64,000 bases of DNA from Granulicella paludicola (GTDB lineage Bacteria > Acidobacteriota > Terriglobia > Terriglobales > Acidobacteriaceae). Each line of letters begins with the position of its first letter. Position 1 is the stretch's first letter. The notes under the pieces are model-generated. The model ran no database searches and had not been told where the DNA came from. It worked only from the letters and a program-made list of their open reading frames with translations. Positions 42,409-51,346 of the stretch are shown here, one piece after another. The stretch is from contig NZ_JAGSYC010000025.1 in NCBI RefSeq assembly GCF_025685545.1, forward strand, positions 248,001 to 312,000. Reading direction: 5' to 3'. A program made the position numbers and the translations under genes.

Positions 42409-42838
42409 TCCTCGGTGTGTGCATCGACCGGATATCGTCAATGGAGACGTACTTGAGGAACAACCACGATTTTCGCAGTGAGCCTTTGCAGAAGGCTTTT
42501 TAGGAAATTTTCAGAAGTGTCTCTGCGTGGCGACGAACTTCACGGACATTCAACTCGCCGCCATGTTCTAGATAGAATCGCTCCATATGCAGTTCAAACA
42601 CACAGCGTGGGCGCTTCGGGATGGAGCTCCATCGCAGATCAAGAGGATGGCTCAAACCATCGATGGCTACATCTGGTTAGCAACGGCGAGCGGCCCTATG
42701 CGGTTCGACGGTTTTTCATTCGAAGCCTATCGACTGCCCCACGGACAGCAATCTGCTGTTCGTTGATCTCGCGGGCGCGGGCCTCGCAAGAAGTCGTTGC
42801 TCCTGGTGCTTTGCTGAACGGCGTAAAATCGCATTGAA
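42409..42838. other. Intergenic region with a kinase remnant
   Basis: Apart from the pseudogene fragment listed at 42587-42766, this 430-bp stretch shows no intact gene. It separates the plus-strand two-component system from the minus-strand GH106 gene. Confidence 0.4.
42587..42766 (+). pseudogene. N-terminal remnant of a propeller-type sensor kinase
   Basis: The 59 codons from ATG 42587 read HTAWALRDGAPSQIKRMAQ, DGYIWLATASGPMRFDGFSF and EAYRLPHGQ, then stop at TGA 42764-42766. This closely matches the first blade of the two-component-regulator propeller (sensor histidine kinases with reg_prop repeats, common in this phylum). The rest of the expected roughly 1,000-residue kinase is absent. 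The following bases do not continue convincingly in any frame. A truncated relic left by deletion is the simplest reading. Confidence 0.65.
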
Positions 42839-45427
42839 CTAGCTGAACAGTTTTTCCGTCTTCAACGTTACCGGCCCAATCAAGCCTGACGGCGCAAGTG
42901 GCGACTTCTTATTGAAGTAGTTCCACGTTGTGAAGGCATATCGTTTTGAGGATGGGCGTGGCTCCTTCTTGAGGAACCACTCCGGAAACTCCTTCATGAC
43001 TTGCCCACTATCGAGTTCGGGCGCTCCGGTCTCCCATATCCAGTCCGGCGGTTCCTGCTCATCGCCGATCAGACGGTTGGCCCATACGTTGGCAACCTCG
43101 ATCTCGATCCGGTTTTCGCCTGTCTTCCATGCTGGACTGACATCGATCCGCCAGGGCGCCGTCCACACCACACCCAAACTTTTGCCATTTACTGTGACCG
43201 TGGCGATGTGGTGGCAAACACCAAGGTCGAGCCAGTTGGTACTGCCGTCGTGTTGCCCGCTGTGATGGATGGTCTTTGTGTACTTCGCCGCGCCGGAGTA
43301 ATAGCGGATGCCGGTGTCGGGATGCAACGTCCAGTCGGTGAGTGATTCAAAGACCGTGGATGACGGACCTCCCCAGGCGGGGTCAAATGCCACATGCCAG
43401 CTTCCTTCCAGCGTTGCCACTGTCTCCAGCACAGGCGTGTTGCCAGCGTTCAATCCAATGTGTTGCGGCGAAACGGTTTTCTTGTCTAAAGGTTTGGCTA
43501 AGGGTTTGCGGAAGACGAGAAAGAAACTCTGCGCACTGGCAAAGTAGAGCGTGAAACCTGTCGTCTTTCCGTCCTGCTCGTAGTCTTGAATGTCGCGCAT
43601 CGTGCCCCATACAGCGTCCCATAGTTCAGGTTGCCGGCCCGTGATGGGCAGAATTATCTTCACTGATCCAGAACAACGCTCAGTATTTGCAATGAAGAAG
43701 ATACTTGCATCCCCCAGGTCCCGGCGCACACTTTTGAACTGAGGGTTCAGGCCGTTCTCGTCCGGCATCAAGGCGGTGAAGCCTGCACTGGTCTCGGGCG
43801 ATGGTGAAACGAATCGACCCCGCTGCAGGAGGTTCTGGCAGCGCCACAGGTAAGCAAACCATGCTTTGCCGGGTTCCCACCAGGTTTGGTTGCGCCCGAA
43901 GTGGACGCCCCAGCGTCCCATCACATTGCCCGGCTTGTAGCGTGCGTCCCACGGTTGCTGTACAAAATGATGCACGTTCACGCGGTTGATCCCGTCACAG
44001 AAAGCAGCGTCTCCGATTGGCTTGAGCCACGCCGGGGTCTCGCTCCACATCGCATCTTCGGGAGCACTGGTAAAGGATTCTGCGGCTACTATCCTGTCCT
44101 TCAGAAGATGTGCCGCCTTTACAACGGGTTCGAGAGTTTCCGGATGATACCTGCCGCCAAACGTCCAGAACTCCACCGTGGGGACATCCAGATATTTGAC
44201 GACTTCGCTGATCTCCCATGGCCCGGCGTACGGTTCGGCGACGAACTTCACACCGGCCTCATGGGCAAGCGGTCCAGGCGTCGCCCAGTAGCATTCCCGA
44301 TAGAGGTCATGTATGGTCTGCGTGAAGTCGGCATGAAATTTCTTCGTGTCTGACTCGCTTTGCAACGTGCGTCCAGCCAGTGCCGGTAACCATGTTAGGA
44401 GGTCGTATCCGCGACGGCTCTTGAACTGCTCCCGCATCTTGGGCGTCCATGTCGGCGTTCCCGCCTCATAGCTGTCGAAGTAAAGCGTGGTCAGTCCGGT
44501 GCCGGAGGTGCCGCCCATCAGGTCCCCCAGATGTCTCTTCATGTCTGAAAGCACATGCTTCACATGAAATGTGACCGCCTCGGCACTCATCTTGTCGCAC
44601 TCCAGGCCCATCGCGTCCCATTGCGCGGGTTGGATCATCGCGCCGGTGGTCGTATGGCCGAAGCGATAGATCGTCCAGTCGCCAGCAGGGGCGCTCCAGT
44701 CAATTTCGCCCGCCTCGTTCATGTGCGCGGTCAGATCGATGACCTTGTCCGCCGAAGCAGTTCCATCGGAGGGAAGGGCAATGACAGCAATGTCGCGGTA
44801 GTAGCTGTTGCGGGCCTTTACGATCGGGTTATCGATCCGGCCAAGCGCGGGTATATACACCCTTGGAAACTGCGCGTGCGGATGTGGATCGACCTTGGCC
44901 TTGGCCAGGTTCCCTCGGAATTTACCACCACTGACCTTCGTCTCCGACCAGACCACCTCCTGCATGGAAAGCTCCGGCGTGATCCATGGGCCGCCGCTGC
45001 TTTCGTAGCCGGCGCAGTTGTGCAGGATAAGTTCCAGGCCAAGACGTTTGCACTCAGTGGCTGCATGGCGCACGAACTTCCACCAGGGTTCTGTAAACGT
45101 CACGACATCCGGTGTGGGACTCTTGCCGATGAAGGCCGCCCAAGGGACGGTGGAGTCGGCCAGCGAGAAGATCGTTGCGCCACCAATTCCGGCAGACTTC
45201 ATGGCTTCAAGATCGGCTGTGATTCCGCTGGCGGAGATATTGGACCCCATCCACATCCAGAGAACGTAAGGCCGGGCCGACTCTGGCGGATTGACGAACG
45301 ACCAATCGTTTTCGGATAGAGAATCGCTCGGAGAGGTGGACGACCCCTGTTGATCTGATTTGAGCGTATGGGTGATGTACGCGCTGGCGCCGGGTAGGAG
45401 CGCGCAAAAAGTTCGCCGGGTCAACAT
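42839..45427 (-). CDS. GH106-type alpha-L-rhamnosidase, exported
   Basis: This 862-residue protein begins with a Tat-like signal (MLTRRTFCALLPGASA). It matches GH106-like hydrolases by RPYVLWMWMGSNISASGITADLEAMKSAGIGGATIF, LGLELILHNCAGYESSGGPWI, LTTLYFDSYEAG, VKFVAEPYAGPWE and the C-terminal beta-sandwich (WLDLGVCHHIATVTVNGKSLGVVWTAPWRIDV). Characterised members remove alpha-linked L-rhamnose from rhamnogalacturonan. It follows the GH2 gene with a 242-bp gap containing a terminator, so it probably has its own promoter. The catalytic glutamates cannot be fixed by eye. Confidence 0.85.
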   Translation of the reverse strand: MLTRRTFCALLPGASAYITHTLKSDQQGSSTSPSDSLSENDWSFVNPPESARPYVLWMWMGSNISASGITADLEAMKSAGIGGATIFSLADSTVPWAAFIGKSPTPDVVTFTEPWWKFVRHAATECKRLGLELILHNCAGYESSGGPWITPELSMQEVVWSETKVSGGKFRGNLAKAKVDPHPHAQFPRVYIPALGRIDNPIVKARNSYYRDIAVIALPSDGTASADKVIDLTAHMNEAGEIDWSAPAGDWTIYRFGHTTTGAMIQPAQWDAMGLECDKMSAEAVTFHVKHVLSDMKRHLGDLMGGTSGTGLTTLYFDSYEAGTPTWTPKMREQFKSRRGYDLLTWLPALAGRTLQSESDTKKFHADFTQTIHDLYRECYWATPGPLAHEAGVKFVAEPYAGPWEISEVVKYLDVPTVEFWTFGGRYHPETLEPVVKAAHLLKDRIVAAESFTSAPEDAMWSETPAWLKPIGDAAFCDGINRVNVHHFVQQPWDARYKPGNVMGRWGVHFGRNQTWWEPGKAWFAYLWRCQNLLQRGRFVSPSPETSAGFTALMPDENGLNPQFKSVRRDLGDASIFFIANTERCSGSVKIILPITGRQPELWDAVWGTMRDIQDYEQDGKTTGFTLYFASAQSFFLVFRKPLAKPLDKKTVSPQHIGLNAGNTPVLETVATLEGSWHVAFDPAWGGPSSTVFESLTDWTLHPDTGIRYYSGAAKYTKTIHHSGQHDGSTNWLDLGVCHHIATVTVNGKSLGVVWTAPWRIDVSPAWKTGENRIEIEVANVWANRLIGDEQEPPDWIWETGAPELDSGQVMKEFPEWFLKKEPRPSSKRYAFTTWNYFNKKSPLAPSGLIGPVTLKTEKLFS

Positions 45428-45577
45428 GGGGTGTGATCCTCTTTTGGTTGGCTACCGCTATCTTCAAATGAAATATAAATTCCAAGAGTGAAAATTGATT
45501 GGAGCCATTTATTCATGAAAGGAGTCTACTAGGCAAGCGTGGTCTGGATTCGACGTCCCTCCATCTTTGGACAACAA

Positions 45578-45607
45578 GAAACGCGCTGCGGAATCGCAGC
45601 GCGTTTC
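45578..45607 (-). terminator. Intrinsic terminator of the GH2 gene
   Basis: GAAACGCGCTGCG (45578-45590) and CGCAGCGCGTTTC (45595-45607) form a 13-bp perfect stem with a GAAT loop. Read on the minus strand, the hairpin is followed by the T-rich TTGTTGT. It lies about 60 bp past the stop of the GH2 gene. Confidence 0.75.
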
Positions 45608-45669
45608 TACGGTTTGAAGTTGAAAGAACAACGGATCGAGGGTGAGAGTCAATGATTAAAGAGGCTGTA

Positions 45670-47598
45670 TCATTTGGCCGATGCTGTGCTGCTGCTCCAG
45701 CCAGAGGCAGAGGATGGCATCTTCGCATAAAAATCGCTCATGAAATCAAAGGCCAGTTTTTTCTTGCCGTCCTCGGATACGAGACCCTTGCGGTTGTAGC
45801 CATCCTGCAGGACAGGGATGTTCCGTCCTGGAGAACGGAAGTCGAAGAGTATCCAAGGGGTCAGACCTACAAGCTGAGGGATGTGACTGAACATCACAAA
45901 TTGGTGTTGATAGATGTCCAGTTGTTGCTCTTCACGCCAGCGCTCGGTCTTGGCTCCGTGCAGGCCCTGCTTGGCTTCTCCTCCGAACTCGGACATGATG
46001 ATGGGCTTTTGAGGGAGGGTCCATTGGGTCGTGTCCGCGTCGATGGCTTTGCCACCGTACCAGCCGATGTATTCGTTCTGGCCGACGACATCGAGGGCAT
46101 CCATGAGCTTGTCGTCCTGCACCATCTGATTGCCACTGCCGTGCGGACCAATGAGCGCGGAGGTAATTAGGCGAGTTGGGTCGGTACGGCGCGCCTCGTT
46201 AGCCAGGTTGGTGAGGAACGATGTGCGAACGGGATTGTTCGGAGTCTCGTTCGAAACAGACCACAGGATGACGGACGCCTTGTTTTTATCGCGGCGGACC
46301 ATCTCGTGAAGCATGACCACCGCTTTGTCGTAGACAGCGGGTTTGTCGAATGAGATGTGCTGCCATAGTGGAATTTCGGACCAGATCATAATGCCATCGC
46401 GATCGGCGGTGCGCTCCATGCGCTCGTCGTGAGGATAGTGGCAGAGCCTCACGAAGTTGGCGTGGAGGTCCTGGAGATAGCGGAACATGAGCGCAACGTC
46501 GGCGTCGGAATCGGCACGGCCGCCGCGGACGGGAGCTTCGGCGTGGAGGTTGACGCCTCGGAGGAATACGGGCGCTCCGTTGAGAAGAACCTTCAAGCCT
46601 GAAACGCGGATGTCGCGAAAGCCGATGTCGTCGGTGATGGAGTCGGCACCAGAGGAGACAGTGACTTTATAAAGATGCGGTTTGGCCGGACTCCAAAGGA
46701 CAAGACTCTTGGCCGCGGCGCTGAATTGGGCCCGGCCGTCAGCCCCGGTGGAGGCAGTGGTGCTAATGCCGGCTTCCGGGATCCTGATCTTGACCGCAGT
46801 GCCAGCAGGGGCGCCTTCCACGTGCACATAACCGAAGACTTTATGCTCCCCCGCAAGAGTGAAGGTTGCCTCGTGTTCGAGCTGCACTTCGTAGTCGTCG
46901 ATGAAGGCAGCGGGAACCGTGACCAGCGAAACATCGCGCGTGAGGCCGCCGAAATCGAACCAGTCGTAGCTGACGGAGGGGATGTCATCCTGGTGGCGGG
47001 TAGAGTCGACAGCGATGACGACGAAGTTGGATCCGCTATGCGCGACAGCTGTAATTTCACAGTCGAAGGGAGTAAACCCTCCCTCGTGGTCGCAAATGTG
47101 CTTGCCATTCAACCAGACGAAGGAACGATAGTTCGCCGCGCCGACGTGAAGAAAAGTGCGCGTATTGGGCCTAGGTTCAAAGTTGAAGTCGCGCTGGTAA
47201 AAGACGACACCCTCATACCGAAAGAGCGTGGGTTCCTGGGTATTCCAGTCGCCAGGCACCTTGAGTGTGGGAGCGGTGGCAAAGTCGTACTCATCGTTGT
47301 GCGGCTTGTCTGTGGAGATGTTGGGGTGCGTGTTGAGAGCGTATCCGTTATCGCGCACCGAGCCGTCGCGCTCGTTGTAGAGTGCCTTGAAGGGCGGCTG
47401 GTCTACGAGATAGTGCCAGGGTCCGTCGAGTGAGACGACGGCGCGTTTGTCGACACCGACCAGCAGTGTGCGAAGCGGAGGCGTCCCTTCGCGGGTGGAC
47501 ACGGGGGCAGGAACTTGAGCCGCTGCACAAAAAGAGAAAAGCGCGGTGAAGGAGGCAATAAGTGCCAGTTGCAGGGATGGGTGTTTCAAAATTTGCAA
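45670..47598 (-). CDS. GH2-family glycosidase (beta-galactosidase/beta-glucuronidase-like), exported
   Basis: This 642-residue protein starts at TTG 47598, backed by GGAGG six bases upstream, with a signal peptide (SLQLALIASFTALFSFCAAAQ). The layout is GH2: an N-terminal sugar-binding domain (LDGPWHYLVDQ, VPGDWNTQEPTLFRYEGVVFYQRDF, FLHVGAANYRSFVWLNGKH), an Ig-like domain, then a TIM barrel (FLRGVNLHAEAP, NFVRLCHYPHDERM). The acid/base Glu is near residue 450 in VSNETPNN, and the nucleophile near 536 is in IMSEFGGEA. The family includes beta-galactosidases and beta-glucuronidases. It sits directly downstream of a TonB receptor on the same strand (149-bp gap), so it is likely co-regulated in a glycan-uptake set. 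Confidence 0.88.
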   Translation of the reverse strand: MQILKHPSLQLALIASFTALFSFCAAAQVPAPVSTREGTPPLRTLLVGVDKRAVVSLDGPWHYLVDQPPFKALYNERDGSVRDNGYALNTHPNISTDKPHNDEYDFATAPTLKVPGDWNTQEPTLFRYEGVVFYQRDFNFEPRPNTRTFLHVGAANYRSFVWLNGKHICDHEGGFTPFDCEITAVAHSGSNFVVIAVDSTRHQDDIPSVSYDWFDFGGLTRDVSLVTVPAAFIDDYEVQLEHEATFTLAGEHKVFGYVHVEGAPAGTAVKIRIPEAGISTTASTGADGRAQFSAAAKSLVLWSPAKPHLYKVTVSSGADSITDDIGFRDIRVSGLKVLLNGAPVFLRGVNLHAEAPVRGGRADSDADVALMFRYLQDLHANFVRLCHYPHDERMERTADRDGIMIWSEIPLWQHISFDKPAVYDKAVVMLHEMVRRDKNKASVILWSVSNETPNNPVRTSFLTNLANEARRTDPTRLITSALIGPHGSGNQMVQDDKLMDALDVVGQNEYIGWYGGKAIDADTTQWTLPQKPIIMSEFGGEAKQGLHGAKTERWREEQQLDIYQHQFVMFSHIPQLVGLTPWILFDFRSPGRNIPVLQDGYNRKGLVSEDGKKKLAFDFMSDFYAKMPSSASGWSSSTASAK

Positions 47599-47747
47599 TG
47601 GAAGCCTCCAGCGTGAGTGCTGCGGTTAGAAACGTTCGCTTCGACGCAGTGATGTGCTCTGCTAATGCAAACGCAGTCTACATTTCGAATGCACTTAGGG
47701 GAATGACAAGCAGAGAGTTGCTTGCCTTCCCCAAAGCGCCGACGAGA

Positions 47748-50700
47748 CTAGAAGGTGAACTTTCCACCGAACTGCATCTGTCGGGGAGGATAAGCACCGT
47801 TGAGGCGACCGAACGAAGAGCCGCTTGTGGCTGTCGTTCCTAGCGAACTGTAGTTGGTGTGGTTGAGGACGTTGAAGGCGTCGATCTGGAGGCGGAAGCC
47901 AAGCCGTCCACGAATTTGGAAGTTCTTCGCGATGTTGGTATCCAGCTGATCAAGCCCCGGAAGAACCACCTGGCCGACGCCCGAAGTTCCGAAGGCGTTC
48001 GCCGGTGGAGCTACGAAGGCAGCGGGGTTCAGGAACTGCCTGACATGTCCTGGCAAGGTGCAGCATGCACCTTCCTGATAGATAGGCTGTCCTTGCACGT
48101 AATTGGCGCGGCGCGTACCGAGTGTCGGTGCAGCGGCGCTGATGTCGTAGAAGGGACCGGTTTGGAGACGCCAGACGGCCGTCACCGTGAACCCACCCGG
48201 ACCCTCGCGCAGCAACAGCCCATGGTTGTGAAAGTCTGGCAGTTGGTAGTTGATGTCAGTAACAAAGGCATGCTTGCGATCGATGCTGAGCTCGCCATAG
48301 TTGTAGTTGAGGCTCTGCCAGTTGACCAGGTCGTTGTTGTTGGCAGAAGAGTCTCCCAGCGCCTTAGCGTACGTGTAGCTTCCCGTAAAGGCCAGAGCTC
48401 CTTTGCGTTTGGAGATGTATACCTGCAGAGCGTTGTAGTTCGAGTTAGAGTCGCTGCGGTTTTGGCTGATACTTCCGAAGCCTTGAAAGGGGTTGTAATA
48501 ATTTGAGCTGTTGCTGGGATTGGCGGCAACCTGGGCCAGCGACGGCTGATTGACGTTGGGTTGCCGGAGCAGATGATGACCGACGTTGCCGACGTACGTC
48601 GCTTCGAGCAAAGCTCCGAGTGGCAGCTCGCGTTGCACACCCAGGGAATATTGCTCGATGTAAGGGTTCTTCAAATGCGGATCGATGGCGCTGATGCCGG
48701 ACTGAAGGCCAGTGTTGTTCGGGCTGCCGCCCGTGATGTTGCCGATGTTGGCGTTATCGAATTCGATGCTTTGTAGATAGGGCGGGATGTTGACCTGGCT
48801 GAAGCCGACGTTGCCTTCAGGCCGGTAGTAGAAGGTGCCAAAGCCACCTCGAATGGAGGTTTTAGCGTCCGGGGCGTAGGCAAAGCCTATACGCGGGCCG
48901 AAGGCACCGTGCATCGTATAGAGTCCACGAGGAGCAACGGCCGGGATCTGGGGATAGGCCGCGGTGTTGATGTTAGGTACCCGGCTGATCTGGTCAGAGG
49001 GAATGGGGGCGGCGGTGCGAACGAGGCCGTCGTACGGATTCCCAGTGCCTGGAACCACCTTGCCTGCCGTGGTGACGGTGATGGCGCTGGCGGCGTTGTA
49101 ATACGAAGGGTCGAAGTTGCCGTAGTTGTTGCCTTGCGCGTAGAGGGGAAAGATGCCTTGCCAGCGAACACCGAACTCGAGCGAGAGCTTGCGTGTGGCC
49201 TTCCAACTGTCCTGCGCAAACGCTTCGGGCTGCGAGAAGCGGAAATGACCAACCGGATCGGCGCTAGCTTCGGTATAGCTCTGGAAGTTGCCGAGCAAGG
49301 CGTCGGCCAGCGCGTTTCCGGTGGTGTTGGGATTGTTGCTGATGTTGAAGACGGCGCTTCCGTTGTAGTTGGGACGGCCGTTCTGGTCGATGCGGTCGCG
49401 GATGTATACGCCGCCAAACTTGATCAGGTGATTGCCACGGACGATGGAGACTGTGTCTGAGGCCTGAATGTCCGTCGTTGGGGAGTTGAGAGCGAAGTAT
49501 GGGCCGGTGAAGGGCGCGTAGTTCGTGATGGAGACAGACGGGATGCCGGTCGGATATTCACCAGCGGTCGGAAACAGCTTTTGGTACTGAAAGCCGTAGG
49601 TGGAACGCAGGTAATTCACGCCGTATGGGGGAATGTGCTGAGAGACATAGGAGAAGTTGGCAGTGGCCTGGTTGATGATGTTCGAGTTGAGCGTAAAGAC
49701 CTCCGACACGAGCATGCTGACGCCAGGACGGTTACGGGTTGTGGGCACTGTGGGCAGGGTACCGCTGCTTGAGAACGTCCCATAAGGGTCGATGAGCGAG
49801 TTGCTGTCGTTGATCCAACGGCCATAAATGCGATTGCGCGTATTGATGTTGTAGTCGATGCGGACAAAGTCCTCGCGAAAGTTGAGCGGGTTGGCTGGAG
49901 AGATGCTCAGGTTATTCGTAACCGTGGGCGAATCGGTAAAAGCGCCCAGAGATTCCATAACGCGATAGACATTCGCGATGGCCTTTCCGTCAGTCGTAAT
50001 GAGAGACGCGATGTTATTTCCAGCGATGGGCACCTTGGTCGTGTTGAAGGTGCCCGGAACATAGAGCTGCGCTTGGCTGCTGAAGTCACCATTCAGGAGC
50101 GCGGTTCCCGGAACAGTGAACAAGGTCGGAGCCTGCTGCTGGCGCAGGCGCTTGAACTCTTCGCCAACGTAAAAGAACAGCCTGTCGTGGAGAATGGGGC
50201 CGCCCACTCCATAACCGAAGTCGTTGAAGCGCAGATGGGTCTTGGCGGCGCTGAAGAAGGGACGCGCGTCTAAGGCGTTGTTGCGCAGGAATTCAAAGGC
50301 CGAGCCGTGCCACTGGTTGGCGCCGCTCTTGGTGACGATATTAAAGGCTGGGCCAGAGGTGCGCCCAAATTCGGTGGAGAAGTTCGATGTTTCAATCTTG
50401 ACCTCCTGGATGAAGTCCGGTCCGACGTTGTTGATGAGGGAGCCGTTGGAGCCGGCGGCCTGATTGAAGGCCCCATCCACGGTGAGGTTGGCTGAATCCG
50501 ACCGGTTGCCGTTGATGACTTGGTTGCCGGAGTTAAGGCCGGTCGTGATCGAAAAGATATCGGGGTTGGTAACCACCGCACCCGGGATAAGAGTGAGCAC
50601 CTGGGTATAATTGCGACCGTTGAGCGGCAGTGTCTCCACCTCTCGAGTATCGATCACGTGGGCGAGCTCTCCAGAGGTGGTGTTAAGTTGCTCTCCCTGG

Positions 50701-51128
50701 ACCGCCTCTACCGTGATGGTCTCGGCACTCGTACCGATCTTGAGGCTGAAATCCGCGGTGAGGTGCGCATCGGCTGTGACGGAAATCCCCTGCCGCTGCT
50801 CGGACCCGTACCCGGCTTTAACCACTTGTACAACATATTGGCCGATGGGCAAGTTCGTAGCTACAAAGTAGCCGTGATCGTCGGTACGGTTGTTATGCGC
50901 GATACCGGTGTTCACCTCGGTGATGTTGATCGTTGCATCGGGAATTACGGCACCAGTCGAATCCGTCACGGTACCCGCGATCTGGCCAGTCGAGGTTTGT
51001 GCGAATAGCCATGACGGGCAAGCAAGCAGCAGGGCAAACAACAGTGACAGCGAAAGATTTCGCGCTGCAATTTGGTTAGGAAGATGCCTTCCCGGAGTTC
51101 CGGTCCGAATAGAGTTAGAAAAATGCAT
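47748..51128 (-). CDS. Oar-like TonB-dependent receptor 1
   Basis: Start ATG 51128 is preferred, with GGAGAA upstream and the signal peptide beginning near there (NLSLSLLFALLLACPSWLFAQ), giving 1,126 residues. An N-terminal carboxypeptidase-regulatory-like domain (GQIAGTVTDSTGAVIPDATI) precedes a plug domain (LPLNGRNYTQVLTLIPGAVV; FIQEVKIETSNFSTEFGRTSG). A large 22-strand-type barrel ends in FGRLNGAYPPRQMQFGGKFTF. In this phylum such Oar-like receptors replace SusC and import oligosaccharides or other large substrates using TonB energy. It is divergent from a regulator candidate and upstream of GH2 and GH106 genes, pointing to a pectic-glycan substrate. No SusD gene is adjacent. Confidence 0.92.
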   Translation of the reverse strand: MHFSNSIRTGTPGRHLPNQIAARNLSLSLLFALLLACPSWLFAQTSTGQIAGTVTDSTGAVIPDATINITEVNTGIAHNNRTDDHGYFVATNLPIGQYVVQVVKAGYGSEQRQGISVTADAHLTADFSLKIGTSAETITVEAVQGEQLNTTSGELAHVIDTREVETLPLNGRNYTQVLTLIPGAVVTNPDIFSITTGLNSGNQVINGNRSDSANLTVDGAFNQAAGSNGSLINNVGPDFIQEVKIETSNFSTEFGRTSGPAFNIVTKSGANQWHGSAFEFLRNNALDARPFFSAAKTHLRFNDFGYGVGGPILHDRLFFYVGEEFKRLRQQQAPTLFTVPGTALLNGDFSSQAQLYVPGTFNTTKVPIAGNNIASLITTDGKAIANVYRVMESLGAFTDSPTVTNNLSISPANPLNFREDFVRIDYNINTRNRIYGRWINDSNSLIDPYGTFSSSGTLPTVPTTRNRPGVSMLVSEVFTLNSNIINQATANFSYVSQHIPPYGVNYLRSTYGFQYQKLFPTAGEYPTGIPSVSITNYAPFTGPYFALNSPTTDIQASDTVSIVRGNHLIKFGGVYIRDRIDQNGRPNYNGSAVFNISNNPNTTGNALADALLGNFQSYTEASADPVGHFRFSQPEAFAQDSWKATRKLSLEFGVRWQGIFPLYAQGNNYGNFDPSYYNAASAITVTTAGKVVPGTGNPYDGLVRTAAPIPSDQISRVPNINTAAYPQIPAVAPRGLYTMHGAFGPRIGFAYAPDAKTSIRGGFGTFYYRPEGNVGFSQVNIPPYLQSIEFDNANIGNITGGSPNNTGLQSGISAIDPHLKNPYIEQYSLGVQRELPLGALLEATYVGNVGHHLLRQPNVNQPSLAQVAANPSNSSNYYNPFQGFGSISQNRSDSNSNYNALQVYISKRKGALAFTGSYTYAKALGDSSANNNDLVNWQSLNYNYGELSIDRKHAFVTDINYQLPDFHNHGLLLREGPGGFTVTAVWRLQTGPFYDISAAAPTLGTRRANYVQGQPIYQEGACCTLPGHVRQFLNPAAFVAPPANAFGTSGVGQVVLPGLDQLDTNIAKNFQIRGRLGFRLQIDAFNVLNHTNYSSLGTTATSGSSFGRLNGAYPPRQMQFGGKFTF

Positions 51129-51227
51129 GGTGTAGTTCTCCATAAGAGTGCAAACGAAAAGGGAATCGATGAACGCGGACAACTAGACATGCAAACCGGT
51201 AGGACAGGCAACGTTCTCTACGGTACT

Positions 51228-51248
51228 GTACCCCCGCAAAGAGGGTAC
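51228..51248. promoter_or_regulatory. Inverted repeat in the receptor/regulator divergent promoter
   Basis: GTACCC (51228-51233) and GGGTAC (51243-51248) flank nine bases. A second short palindrome, ACGATCATCGT, is at 51261-51271. Both lie in the 218-bp gap between the TonB receptor and the divergent regulator candidate, and could be operators. Confidence 0.35.
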
Positions 51249-51346
51249 TGGGGTGCGTTGACGATCATCGTTCGTTGCCCGTAACATCCACGTTCGACTG
51301 ACGCAGGATTGGGTCAGCGTAGTGAAAAAATCCCGAGGCAGAGATT

